From the IMG/VR virus record IMGVR_UViG_3300011997_000006, positions 1-38,213 of that record: 38,213 nt of DNA. One strand, given 5' to 3'. Positions 21,251-27,937 of the stretch are shown here, in pieces. This stretch comes from a virus. Below the pieces are notes generated by a model, which saw only the letters and a list, made by a program, of their open reading frames with translations, made no database searches and was not told the DNA's origin. The position numbers and the translations under genes are program-made. Position 1 is the first letter of the stretch, and every line of letters starts with the position of its first letter.

Positions 21251-21855
21251 GCGGCTGACCGTGCCGGCGTCTCGTCCGGGTGCCAGGGGGCGGCGGCCGC
21301 GGTGACCCGGACCACTACCTGGTCACCGGTCGGGCCGCCGGCCCAGAACACCACGTCGGTCTGCACCCACTCGGCTGTGTCGTTCGGGACCAGGCACCAC
21401 GACTGTGTGATGCCGTCCTGCGCGGCCTTCACACTCACGCCGGAGATGTAGTTGCCGCTGTCGGCCTGGGACCGGTTGACCAGCGGCAGCGCGAATGTCA
21501 GCTGGACCCGGTGCCCGCGGAAGTCGGTCAGCGTGACCTCGCCTGCACGGGCGGCGTCCAGTCCCGCAGCGAGCCACGCGAGCTTGTCCTCATGGGACAC
21601 CCGGAACGAGCGCCCGGCGGTCGCGTTGACGGACAGCGGCTTGGACGGTGCGGTGAAGTGCAGCAGCACCTGCCCGTCAGGCCCGCCCGGCAGTGGGTGC
21701 TTCGGGAAGGCGGCCAGGCGCACGTCGTCAGGGTGGGCGGAGGCTGCTTTGATGGCGGCGCTGATGGGTGATGGCTGAGACCTGCGGTACACAGGCTTCT
21801 CGGCGCCGGCGCGCTTGTAGAGGGAGGCGTACGGGTCTTTGCGGGGCGGGGTCAT
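21247..21855 (-). CDS. RusA-like Holliday junction resolvase
   Basis: A 202-residue protein from ATG 21855 (ATGA overlap). The central part fits RusA: a beta start HFTAPSKPLSVNATAG, then LPLVNRSQADSGNYISGVSV, then KAAQDGITQSWCLVPNDTAE. The D..N....K...D pattern and a later ND before a strand are the usual acidic metal-binding residues that cut four-way junctions. It is likely to resolve recombination intermediates or branches before packaging. It is coupled to a HEVLH protein upstream and overlaps the endolysin start region downstream. The N-terminal 50 residues are basic and probably flexible. Confidence 0.78.
   Translation of the reverse strand: MTPPRKDPYASLYKRAGAEKPVYRRSQPSPISAAIKAASAHPDDVRLAAFPKHPLPGGPDGQVLLHFTAPSKPLSVNATAGRSFRVSHEDKLAWLAAGLDAARAGEVTLTDFRGHRVQLTFALPLVNRSQADSGNYISGVSVKAAQDGITQSWCLVPNDTAEWVQTDVVFWAGGPTGDQVVVRVTAAAAPWHPDETPARSAA
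21251..21263 (-). promoter_or_regulatory. Leaderless promoter -10 (CACGGT) of the endolysin
   Basis: Minus-strand CGGCACGGT, then CAGCCGC (7 nt), then ATG (21250). It lies inside the end of the RusA-like gene. Confidence 0.5.
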
Positions 21856-22208
21856 GACGCGACCAGGTAGGCGGCCAGGTCCGGGTTGTCGCGCAGCACC
21901 ATCAGCGTCGGGGATTCCAGCCGGCGGACCACGGTCTCTTCGCGGTGTTCCTTGCTGCCTCCCAGGTGCTTCCAGGGCGGGCTGCCTGCGGCGGCGTTGA
22001 TGGCGGCGTGCAGCACTTCGTGCCACAGCGTGAGCCGCAGCACGTCCGGTGCCGAGGTCGGGTTGAGCAGGATCAGGGCCAGGTTGTGGTCGCAGTGCCC
22101 GAGGAGATCTGCGCGGCCTAGCACGACCCAGTCGGCGGGGTCTGCGGTGACGGTGTACGTGACGGCGCCGACGATGACGGCGGTGGGCAGCTTGGCGGTG
22201 GGGGACAT
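21852..22208 (-). CDS. HEVLH zincin-like protein
   Basis: A 118-residue protein from ATG 22208 (MSPTAKLPTAVIVGAVTYTV). His63-Glu64-Val-Leu-His67 in LTLWHEVLHAAINAAAG is a zinc-peptidase HExxH motif. It is preceded by beta strands and a C/H-containing stretch, LLGHCDHNLALILL. The size and the LWHEVLH pattern fit small phage metalloprotease-like proteins, possibly related to ImmA/IrrE or SprT-type zincins. The third metal ligand may be the Glu in the later EHREE segment, but that is a guess. CACGGT lies 7 nt before the ATG. It is coupled to the RusA-like gene by ATGA. The target is unknown. Confidence 0.7.
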   Translation of the reverse strand: MSPTAKLPTAVIVGAVTYTVTADPADWVVLGRADLLGHCDHNLALILLNPTSAPDVLRLTLWHEVLHAAINAAAGSPPWKHLGGSKEHREETVVRRLESPTLMVLRDNPDLAAYLVAS

Positions 22209-22221
22209 GCCCGGTACCGTG
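22209..22221 (-). promoter_or_regulatory. Leaderless promoter -10 (CACGGT)
   Basis: Minus-strand GGCACGGT, then ACCGGGC (7 nt), then ATG (22208). It drives the zincin/RusA unit. Confidence 0.5.
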
Positions 22222-22450
22222 CCCGCCGGCACGTCGATTGCAAGGCGCCGGATCGTAGCGTAGCGAGGCGCTAAACGGTAGTGCTGCCAGCCCACCCGCA
22301 ACGCCCTGACGGGGGAGGGCCGCAAGACCCCCCAGGAGCTCACAGGAGGCCGCTGGGCTGGTTTTCAGGGCACCGCAGGCCGCCCAGTGCCGGCAGGCGT
22401 CCAGAACCTAAATGCGCTAGGTGAAAGTAGGGGTGTCACCGGGCACGCAC

Positions 22451-22465
22451 TTGCGCTATGTGCAA
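22451..22465. promoter_or_regulatory. Palindromic operator (copy 3)
   Basis: TTGCGCTATGTGCAA, identical to copy 1. A degenerate relative (ATGCGCTAGGTGAAA) lies 39 bp upstream at 22412. No clear -10 box is at the usual distance, so this may be a stop-type or cooperative site. Confidence 0.55.
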
Positions 22466-22576
22466 GGGGAGTGGGGACGTGTCCCGGTCTTGTCCCTTGT
22501 CGTCGCTGCGAGTCCGCGACGCCGGTGTGGCAGATCCGCGACCGCTGTTGTCGTCGTCGACCCGCCACCCCGTCAC

Positions 22577-22694
22577 GACTATCCCAGCCCCTGACCCCTT
22601 TTAGAAGAAGGGGGGTCAGGAGGGTTGGGATAGTCGTTCCTCAGGGGAGTGGCACCCTCCCCTGGGATAGTCCTGGGATAGTCCTGGGATAGTC
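22577..22694. repeat. Iteron-like repeats of CTGGGATAGTC, probable replication origin
   Basis: TGGGATAGTC occurs at 22626-22635, 22663-22672, 22674-22683 and 22685-22694. The last three are tandem at 11-bp period, one helical turn. An inverted copy GACTATCCCA is at 22577-22586 and can pair with the 22626 copy around a second stem CTGACCCC/GGGGTCAG. The cluster lies just before the winged-helix and RepA-like genes, the normal place for an initiator-bound origin. Confidence 0.68.
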
Positions 22695-22741
22695 AGGTGG
22701 GTCAGCCAAAAAGCTCCCCAAAACTGACCCCATCCAGCTAC

Positions 22742-22769
22742 TTGCGCCGCCCTTCCGCGCCGGCACGGT
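22742..22769 (+). promoter_or_regulatory. Early rightward promoter PR-like (half operator)
   Basis: CTACTTGCGC (TTGCGC at 22742) and CGGCACGGTACGTG (CACGGT at 22764) have 16 nt between the boxes. The same CTACTTGCG-N10-GCGCCG-CACGGTACGTG layout recurs at 26311-26349. Only half of the palindrome remains here. Confidence 0.6.
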
Positions 22770-22815
22770 ACGTGCTACGCCGCCTCGCCCGGGGCCGCGA
22801 ACCGCAGGAGCTCCC

Positions 22816-23151
22816 ATGCACAACCGCATCACCACCCCCCGCATCATCGTGTCCCCGAAGGCTGTCGCCGTCGCCGCCGTCATCCTGCCGCTGGCCGCCA
22901 AGGCCGGGCGGCGCCGTCAGTGGCTGGGCTTGACCGCCGTGACCCTGGACGATTCCACCATTGCCCAGCAGGTCCGGTTGGCCCCGGACACGGTAACCGA
23001 CGCGCTTCGCGAGCTGCGCCGCATTGGCGCCATCACCTACTCTGACGGGCGGGCCGCCGGTGACCGGACCGTGCAGGTTGACTCGGGCCACTGGGTCTGG
23101 GCTGCCGTTACCGCCGTCACTGCGACCGTTGTGCCCCCGGTGCTGTCGTGA
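22816..23151 (+). CDS. Winged-helix-like replication protein candidate
   Basis: A 111-residue protein with an AGGAG ribosome site 5 nt before the ATG. Residues 30-80 look like a winged helix: WLGLTAVTLDDSTIAQQVRL, then APDTVTDALRELRRIGAITY and a wing SDGRAAGDRTVQVDSG. This is the N-terminal architecture of phage replication initiators and DnaD-like proteins. It lies 122 bp downstream of the iterons and overlaps the RepA-like ATPase gene as GTGA. It is therefore a good candidate for the iteron-binding initiator; a regulator is the alternative. Confidence 0.6.
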   Translation: MHNRITTPRIIVSPKAVAVAAVILPLAAKAGRRRQWLGLTAVTLDDSTIAQQVRLAPDTVTDALRELRRIGAITYSDGRAAGDRTVQVDSGHWVWAAVTAVTATVVPPVLS

Positions 23152-24377
23152 GCGCCCAGCCGCTCGACACCGGCGACCCGTTTGACTTCCCCGTTGAGGG
23201 CGCCCAGGACGACCACGCCCCCGCGTTCCTGCACGGGACCGGGCCTGCCGTACCCGCCGCGTTCCGCAAACCGGAGGGACCCAAGTTCCTGGACGCGGAC
23301 TGGGACGAAGAGGAGCCCGAAGTTGTGCCGTGCATCTGTGAGGTCACCGGCGGGCGCCCCCTGTTCTACGACGGGGAGAGCCACATGATTTACGGCGAGG
23401 GCGGCATCGGCAAGTCGTGGCTTGGGTACGTGGTTTGCGCCCAGGTAGCTGCCGCCGGTGGCATCGCCGCCATCCTCGATTACGAGTCCAACCGGCGCAC
23501 CGTTCGGTTGCGGATGAAGGCACTCGGCGTGACCCGCGAGCAGGCTTCCCGCATCGCGTACTGGAAAGTCACCGGTTCCCTGATGCCCGGCCGGCTGCCG
23601 CGTGTTGCTCTCGACGAGTGGATTGCCGAGCGCCAGCCGACGTTCCTCATGCTGGACTCTGTGGCGAAGTCCATGGGTGCCGCCGGCATGAACGAGTCCG
23701 ACCCGTCGGCGTACGTCATCTGGCAGCAGCAGGTCGTCGAGCCGTGGACGTCGCTGCGTATCACGTCGCTCATCATCGACCACATCGGGCACATCAACGA
23801 GGACCATCGCAGGGCCGGTCGCACCCCGGCAGCCCGCGGCGCGTCCTCCAAAAAGGACCAGGTCAGCGGAGCGTCCTATTACTTCGAGGTGGACGAGAAA
23901 TGGTCCCGGCAGAACAACGGGCACGGCCTGCTGTCACGGATGAAGGACCGCGAGGGTTGGGGCCGTACCGGCGACCCGGCTGCCGAGGTCGTCGTGACCG
24001 TTGCCGACTTGGGCGCCGCAGTGCGCATCGAGCTGGTCGCGCCGACCGAGAAGGCCGACAGGACCCCGTTTGTGCCGCGCTACACGTGGTACATGGAAGC
24101 CGTGTGCGACCTGTTGGCGACCGAGCGTGACGGGCTGACCGCCAGCAAGGTAGGGGCGCATTTCAGAGACGCGGGCAAGTCGGCCGGGTACGCAGACGTT
24201 GCGCTCAAGACGCTGGTCCGCGAGGGCCACGTCGAGGTTGGCGAGCCGGGCCTGCGCGGCGCGAGGCTTTGCAAGGTCGTCAAGGTGTACACGGCCGCAT
24301 GGGAGGACGCCTGCACGGCCGCCGTGGAGGCTGGCGAGGAGCTGCCGGAGCCGCCCGAGATTGGGGAGCAGTTCTGA
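23148..24377 (+). CDS. RepA-like hexameric helicase/ATPase
   Basis: A 409-residue protein starting with GTG (MSAQPLDTGDPFDFPVEGAQ). Walker A is GEGGIGKS (residues 83-90) in HMIYGEGGIGKSWL. Walker B is TFLMLDSV (about 165-172). SLIIDHIGHINE with a downstream Ser-Lys-Lys segment fits the AAA_25/RepA family, related to RSF1010 RepA. A C-terminal winged-helix-like part follows (RDGLTASKVGAHFRDAGKSA). It probably unwinds DNA at the origin. It is in an operon with the initiator candidate before and two unknown genes after. No primase domain is present. Confidence 0.85.
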   Translation: MSAQPLDTGDPFDFPVEGAQDDHAPAFLHGTGPAVPAAFRKPEGPKFLDADWDEEEPEVVPCICEVTGGRPLFYDGESHMIYGEGGIGKSWLGYVVCAQVAAAGGIAAILDYESNRRTVRLRMKALGVTREQASRIAYWKVTGSLMPGRLPRVALDEWIAERQPTFLMLDSVAKSMGAAGMNESDPSAYVIWQQQVVEPWTSLRITSLIIDHIGHINEDHRRAGRTPAARGASSKKDQVSGASYYFEVDEKWSRQNNGHGLLSRMKDREGWGRTGDPAAEVVVTVADLGAAVRIELVAPTEKADRTPFVPRYTWYMEAVCDLLATERDGLTASKVGAHFRDAGKSAGYADVALKTLVREGHVEVGEPGLRGARLCKVVKVYTAAWEDACTAAVEAGEELPEPPEIGEQF

Positions 24378-24718
24378 TGGCCGCCCTGACGCCGCACGAG
24401 GCGATGGCCGCCTGGGCTGACTCCCGTGCGGCAGCAGTCGCAGCCGTGGACGACCGGAAGGCCGCGCAGCTCCGTCTCCGCGCCAACCCCCAGTCCTTGG
24501 CTGAGCAGACCGCGTACGACATCGCGTGGGATGAGGAGCTGGACGCGAGGCGATGGCCGGCTGGTGCGCGCGAGGCGGCCCACGCGGCGTACCTGGGTGC
24601 CGGGCAGGCCGCGGGGGCCGCGATGCTGGTACAGCTATGGCGGGCCGGGGGGATGGGCCCGTTGGAGATTGAGGCGGTCATCGAGGCCGTCCTGGCTGCC
24701 CCGGCGGAGACGTCGTGA
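24377..24718 (+). CDS. Alanine-rich helical protein in the replication operon
   Basis: A 113-residue protein from ATG 24377, overlapping the upstream stop as TGATG. It reads MAALTPHEAMAAWADSRAAA, then helices with a DIAWDEELDARRWPAGAREA segment and a C-terminal ALGLV-like end (GPLEIEAVIEAVLAAPAETS). No catalytic motif. It sits directly after the RepA-like ATPase, so it may be a loader or accessory subunit. It overlaps the next gene by GTGA. Confidence 0.68.
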   Translation: MAALTPHEAMAAWADSRAAAVAAVDDRKAAQLRLRANPQSLAEQTAYDIAWDEELDARRWPAGAREAAHAAYLGAGQAAGAAMLVQLWRAGGMGPLEIEAVIEAVLAAPAETS

Positions 24719-25122
24719 GCGACGTGACGCGGGAGGTGCGGTGCGCGCTTGCTGCGTGGCGGGACGCGCTGGCCGAGCTACGAAGGTGGGTGGACGCCGA
24801 GCAATACTGCGCGGTGCCGGTCCGGTACGTGGTGGGCCTGTCCGAGCTCTCGGCCGACGGAACCATCAACCTTGCCACATACCCGACCGTGGCGATTTCT
24901 GACTCCGGGTCCGGTCTCGCCCAGGCGATGAGGGCAGAGAAGGAGGGGTACCGGGCGCAGCAGCACGCGCTCTCGGCGTACAGCGGCCTGGCCGCCGCGC
25001 TCGAGGATTGGCGACCGGGTACGGCCGCGCTGTTCCTACTGGTATACCCAGATCCGCACTTGTACGCGCCGGACGCGGTTGAGGTGCTGTGCGCGCTGGC
25101 CGGAGCCCCTGCCCGGACCTGA
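24715..25122 (+). CDS. Protein of unknown function in the replication operon
   Basis: A 135-residue protein starting with GTG 24715 (MSDVTREVRCALAAWRDALA). It is helical at both ends, with a beta-rich middle (VPVRYVVGLSELSADGTINL, LATYPTVAISDSGSGLAQAM). It ends DAVEVLCALAGAPART. No family is recognised. It is the last gene of this operon, followed by terminator-like hairpins. Confidence 0.68.
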   Translation: MSDVTREVRCALAAWRDALAELRRWVDAEQYCAVPVRYVVGLSELSADGTINLATYPTVAISDSGSGLAQAMRAEKEGYRAQQHALSAYSGLAAALEDWRPGTAALFLLVYPDPHLYAPDAVEVLCALAGAPART

Positions 25123-25136
25123 CCGCAGGCAAGACG

Positions 25137-25169
25137 AAACCCCCACCGCACGAATCAGGTGAGGGGTTT
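25137..25169 (+). terminator. Terminator of the replication operon
   Basis: AAACCCCCACC pairs with GGTGAGGGGTTT with one bulge, giving a GC-rich stem ending in AAA/TTT. It lies 15 bp after the stop of the 24715 gene. Confidence 0.65.
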
Positions 25170-25254
25170 CGACTGCCCGTAGGTGCGCCCCATGCGAACG
25201 CTCCCGACAGCTACTGTGCGCGCCACCCGGGTGGGGGCAATGAGGGTGCAGGTG

Positions 25255-25280
25255 AGGCCCCCACCCGAAGGAGGGGGCCT
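25255..25280. terminator. Second hairpin, probable terminator
   Basis: AGGCCCCC (25255-25262) and GGGGGCCT (25273-25280) form a perfect 8-bp stem with a 10-nt loop. Confidence 0.55.
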
Positions 25281-25440
25281 GCTTACGTGAGACCGCAACC
25301 ACCACCCCGCATGTCCAACGGGCGATGCTCCCATGCGCTCAACAACCTGACGTACCCAGGCCAGACCGGGGCTACCCGGCGGCGTGCGGGCCGTTGACCA
25401 CCACTGTGCCGGCGTTACCGGACTGCGCAACCAGCACCGG

Positions 25441-25453
25441 CACAGTCCCGCGC
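25441..25453 (+). promoter_or_regulatory. Leaderless promoter -10 (CACAGT)
   Basis: CGGCACAGT then CCCGCGC (7 nt) then ATG at 25454. It is the plus-strand example of the shared start signature. Confidence 0.5.
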
Positions 25454-26041
25454 ATGGCCCTTCCCTGCTCTGGTGTTCAGCCCGGTGACGTCGGTTTCGA
25501 CTACTCCTCCGGGCTGGTCGCGTGGGCGGTGCGCCTGTCTGGCACGTACGCGCACACGTTCACGTTCGACCACCTGCTGGCGACAAGCCCGGACGGGTCC
25601 GAAGTGTGGGCCACTGTCGAAACGTTCCCGAACAACGACCCGGCCCTGGACGGCACCTGCCCCCGGCGGCGGACGCTGACCCGCCCGGCGCCCGGCGAGG
25701 AGTACCGGCTGGCGGTGATGCGCCCAGCTCGCACCCAGTCGGAGGCGGACGCCATTGTGGCCGCGGCTGCCGGGTGGGCTGCCCGCCACCCGCGGTACGA
25801 CTGGGCCGAGATTGCGCGCATCCTTCTCGACAAGTTTGGCGTCAAGGTGGACCGCTGGTCCGACTCGGATTATAAGGCGATCTGCTCCCACCAGGTCGCG
25901 GACTGCATCGTGGACGCCATCCCCGAGTTTGGGCCGCTGCTCCCGTACCCGCCGTCGAGGGTGTGGCCGGGCCTGCTGGCCGCGGTGCTGACGGCGGCGG
26001 GCGTGCCGTCGGTGCGCCTGTGGTCCGCTGTGCCCGTTTAG
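25454..26041 (+). CDS. Permuted papain-like (YiiX/LRAT-type) hydrolase candidate
   Basis: A 195-residue protein from ATG 25454 (MALPCSGVQPGDVGFDYSSG), chosen because CACAGT lies exactly 7 nt upstream. GDVGFDYSSG, then LVAWAVRLSGTYAHTFTFDH, parallels the GDxxF...lsrxIrxxTgsxxSHvgi start of permuted NlpC/P60 enzymes, with His34 as the catalytic His. Cys144-Ser145 in YKAICSHQVADCI fits the later catalytic Cys (usually CSEL). Such proteins cut amide or ester bonds in peptidoglycan or lipids. It stands alone between terminators and an operator-bearing gap. A lysis, DNA-entry or anti-host role is possible. No signal peptide is visible. Confidence 0.62.
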   Translation: MALPCSGVQPGDVGFDYSSGLVAWAVRLSGTYAHTFTFDHLLATSPDGSEVWATVETFPNNDPALDGTCPRRRTLTRPAPGEEYRLAVMRPARTQSEADAIVAAAAGWAARHPRYDWAEIARILLDKFGVKVDRWSDSDYKAICSHQVADCIVDAIPEFGPLLPYPPSRVWPGLLAAVLTAAGVPSVRLWSAVPV

Positions 26042-26158
26042 ACACGGTTAGACCTGGGCGGCCAGCCTCTGACAGCGCCAATCTGAGCGCCGAAAACGGC
26101 CCCGGGTCCGGTAGCACCCAAACGGTACCGGGTGAGGGCCAGGCGCGTCCTGCCCCTG

Positions 26159-26173
26159 TTGCGCTATGTGCAG
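26159..26173. promoter_or_regulatory. Palindromic operator (copy 4)
   Basis: TTGCGCTATGTGCAG matches the consensus at 14 of 15 positions. No -10 box is seen at the expected distance on either strand. Confidence 0.5.
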
Positions 26174-26310
26174 GTAGCTCCCCCCTGAACGAAAACGGCC
26201 CGAAACCGGCGGCGGCGCGACTGGCCTGGTCCGATCTGGGTTCTGAAAAGGCAACCCGCGGTGCCGTCCTGACCGGGCGCCCTACCGTCGGCCCAAAGTG
26301 CCCCTCCTGA

Positions 26311-26349
26311 CCTACTTGCGTTATGTGCGCGCGCCGACACGGTACGTGG
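26311..26349 (+). promoter_or_regulatory. Promoter with operator (copy 5) for recT
   Basis: TTGCGT (26316-26321) and CACGGT (26338-26343) are 16 nt apart. TTGCGTTATGTGCGC (26316-26330) is 13 of 15 to the operator consensus. The arrangement copies that at 22738-22775. Confidence 0.6.
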
Positions 26350-26394
26350 TGTCCCCACATTCCCGCGGGGGCCAACACCGAAAGCAGGCACCAA

Positions 26395-27441
26395 ATGTCC
26401 TCCACCGAAATCGCCACCATCACCGCCGCCCCCCACGGCGCCCTCGCCATCAGCCCAGACCAGGCGCGCTGGTCGGACGTGCAGCGCGCCACGTTCGCCC
26501 AGATGGGCATTGAGGACGCGTCCGAAGCTGACGCCCTCGTGTTCCTCAACCAGGCCCAGCGCACCGGGCTCGACCCGTTCACGCGCCAGATTTACATGAT
26601 TGGCCGCAAGTCCAAGGTCAACGGCCAGTTTGTCACGAAGTGGACCATCCAGGCGGCCATCGACGGGCTGCGCGTCATCGCTCAGCGGTCTGGGAAGTAC
26701 GCCGGCCAGGTCGGCCCATTCTGGTGCGGCGGCGATGGTGTCTGGGTTGACGTGTGGTTGCAGTCGTACCCGCCGTCAGCGGCGAAGGTTGGTGTGCTGC
26801 GCCGCGGTTTCACCGAGCCGATGTGGGGTGTGGCCCGGTTCGAGTCGTACGCCGCGTACAAGGACGAGTGGGCGGGCGGCTCAAAGACGGGCGGGCGGAC
26901 CCTGTCTGGGCAGTGGCCGACGATGCCTGACGTCATGATTGCGAAGTGCGCTGAGTCGCTGGCGTTGCGGAAGGCTTTCCCGCAGGACCTGAGCGGCATT
27001 TACACGTCGGAGGAGATGGACCAGGCCGACGCGCTGGCGCCGGTCGTGCAGGGCCCGGGAACGGGTCAGGTCGTTCAGGCGCAGGCACTGCCGGCCGGCC
27101 CGGCCATTCCGGCCGGGTTCGCGGCGCGCAACGAGGCCACGTCTCGCATGGTCGCGGCGCTCGGCAAGGAGCTCGCGGTTGAGCTGTGGAACGGCGCCGG
27201 CCTGGCGGACGCGCAAACGGTCAACATGGCCGTTGTGGACGGTCTCATCGCGAAAGGCGTGGCGCTCCTGGACGACCGCGCGAAGGCGCCAGCCGCGGAC
27301 CCGCTCGCGGACTACGTCGCTGGTGAGGTTGTGCCGGACCTGCCGGGTCCGTTCTCATCGACGACACCCAACCCGCTCGCTGCGGAGACGCCCACCGAAG
27401 CCATCGCAGCGGACGGCAACCCGTTCACCCTGGACGACTGA
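26395..27441 (+). CDS. recT: RecT/Bet-family single-strand annealing protein
   Basis: A 348-residue recombinase from ATG 26395 (MSSTEIATITAAPHGALAIS). Family signatures are visible: FLNQAQRTGLDPFTRQIYMI, then KWTIQAAIDGLRVIAQRSGK and YAGQVGPFWCGGDG. Near the end of the core are WPTMPDVMIAKCAESLALRK and FPQDLSGIYTSEEMDQADAL, the standard Bet C-terminal core. It anneals complementary single strands in phage recombination and replication. The C-terminal 120 residues are Ala/Pro-rich and probably bind partners. I see no RecE/YqaJ exonuclease gene next to it. The next gene overlaps by TGATG. Confidence 0.92.
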   Translation: MSSTEIATITAAPHGALAISPDQARWSDVQRATFAQMGIEDASEADALVFLNQAQRTGLDPFTRQIYMIGRKSKVNGQFVTKWTIQAAIDGLRVIAQRSGKYAGQVGPFWCGGDGVWVDVWLQSYPPSAAKVGVLRRGFTEPMWGVARFESYAAYKDEWAGGSKTGGRTLSGQWPTMPDVMIAKCAESLALRKAFPQDLSGIYTSEEMDQADALAPVVQGPGTGQVVQAQALPAGPAIPAGFAARNEATSRMVAALGKELAVELWNGAGLADAQTVNMAVVDGLIAKGVALLDDRAKAPAADPLADYVAGEVVPDLPGPFSSTTPNPLAAETPTEAIAADGNPFTLDD

Positions 27442-27605
27442 TGGGGACCATCTACTGCGCTTTCTGCAACCAGGAGCACTACTCGTTCCTGGTTGTGGAG
27501 GGCTGCACGCCCGACTCCCCGCAAGGGCCGGTAGAGCTTGCGCTCTGCGCCGCCCACTACACGATCCTCCTCCCCGAACTCAACAGAAAGCAGGCCCAGC
27601 AATGA
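27441..27605 (+). CDS. 54-residue zinc-finger protein
   Basis: A short gene: MGTIYCAFCNQEHYSFLVVE, then GCTPDSPQGPVELALCAAHY and an end LNRKQAQQ. CAFC and CAAH (C-x2-C ... C-x2-H) are a likely zinc site. The ATG overlaps the recT stop (TGATG) and its stop overlaps the next ATG (ATGA), so it is coupled to recT and could be a recombination partner. Too small to place in a family. Confidence 0.68.
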   Translation: MGTIYCAFCNQEHYSFLVVEGCTPDSPQGPVELALCAAHYTILLPELNRKQAQQ

Positions 27606-27937
27606 CCACCACCGCCACACCAGCCACCATCACGGACGCCCAAACGGGGCGTGTTCTTGACGCGCTTGCCGCCACCGGCATGGTCCGCGACTACTCGAAA
27701 GTGTCGAAGGAGAGGCTCACTGCCGTCCTCGACGCTCTCCGGGCGTCCGTGAACGGCAACGGGTACACGAGCATCACGAACCCGGAGCTGGCAGAGGAGG
27801 CCTGCGGGAATCGCCAAAAGGTCCGGTCAGTGCAGTACGCGCTTCGGGCGTTGCGGGCGTCCGGCCAGATCCGGCAGCAGTCGTACCAGCCGACGGCGGA
27901 CATGTCCGTCAGCCGGCGCATCTACGTCAACGACTGA
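27602..27937 (+). CDS. Possible winged-helix DNA-binding protein
   Basis: A 111-residue protein from ATG 27602 (MTTTATPATITDAQTGRVLD). Helical N-terminus, then VSKERLTAVLDALRASVNGN, ITNPELAEEACGNRQKVRSV, and YALRALRASGQIRQQSYQPT resemble a winged helix with helix-turn-helix and a basic wing. It ends MSVSRRIYVND. It closes the recT operon. It could regulate the operon or bind DNA with RecT. The gene overlaps the 3' end of the convergent EndoVII-like gene by 11 bp. Confidence 0.62.
   Translation: MTTTATPATITDAQTGRVLDALAATGMVRDYSKVSKERLTAVLDALRASVNGNGYTSITNPELAEEACGNRQKVRSVQYALRALRASGQIRQQSYQPTADMSVSRRIYVND

Larger units (their letters stand above)
22209..22815. other. Non-coding regulatory and probable origin region
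   Basis: No gene is supported in these 607 bases. They hold a leaderless promoter for the leftward genes, a degenerate operator copy (about 22412-22427), a full operator (22451-22465), an iteron-like repeat cluster (22577-22694), an A-rich patch (CCAAAAAGCTCC near 22706), and the promoter and ribosome site for the rightward replication genes. Confidence 0.7.
25123..25453. other. Intergenic region with two terminators and a promoter
   Basis: I see no gene here. It holds hairpins at 25137-25169 and 25255-25280, a TACTGT-type box at about 25212, and the leaderless CACAGT box directly before the 25454 gene. Confidence 0.7.
26042..26394. other. Intergenic operator/promoter region upstream of recT
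   Basis: No gene is supported. The stretch holds operator copies 4 (26159) and 5 (26316), a promoter, and two copies of GAAAACGGCCC (about 26092 and 26188). It lies between the hydrolase gene and recT. Confidence 0.65.

Noticed and set aside
22577-22694. A possible CRISPR array
   Set aside because: Repeats are 11 bp and tandem without spacers, and no cas genes are present.
25325-25453. Longer N-terminus for the papain-like protein
   Set aside because: The extra 43 residues are proline/cysteine-rich shadow sequence; the leaderless -10 lies directly before ATG 25454.
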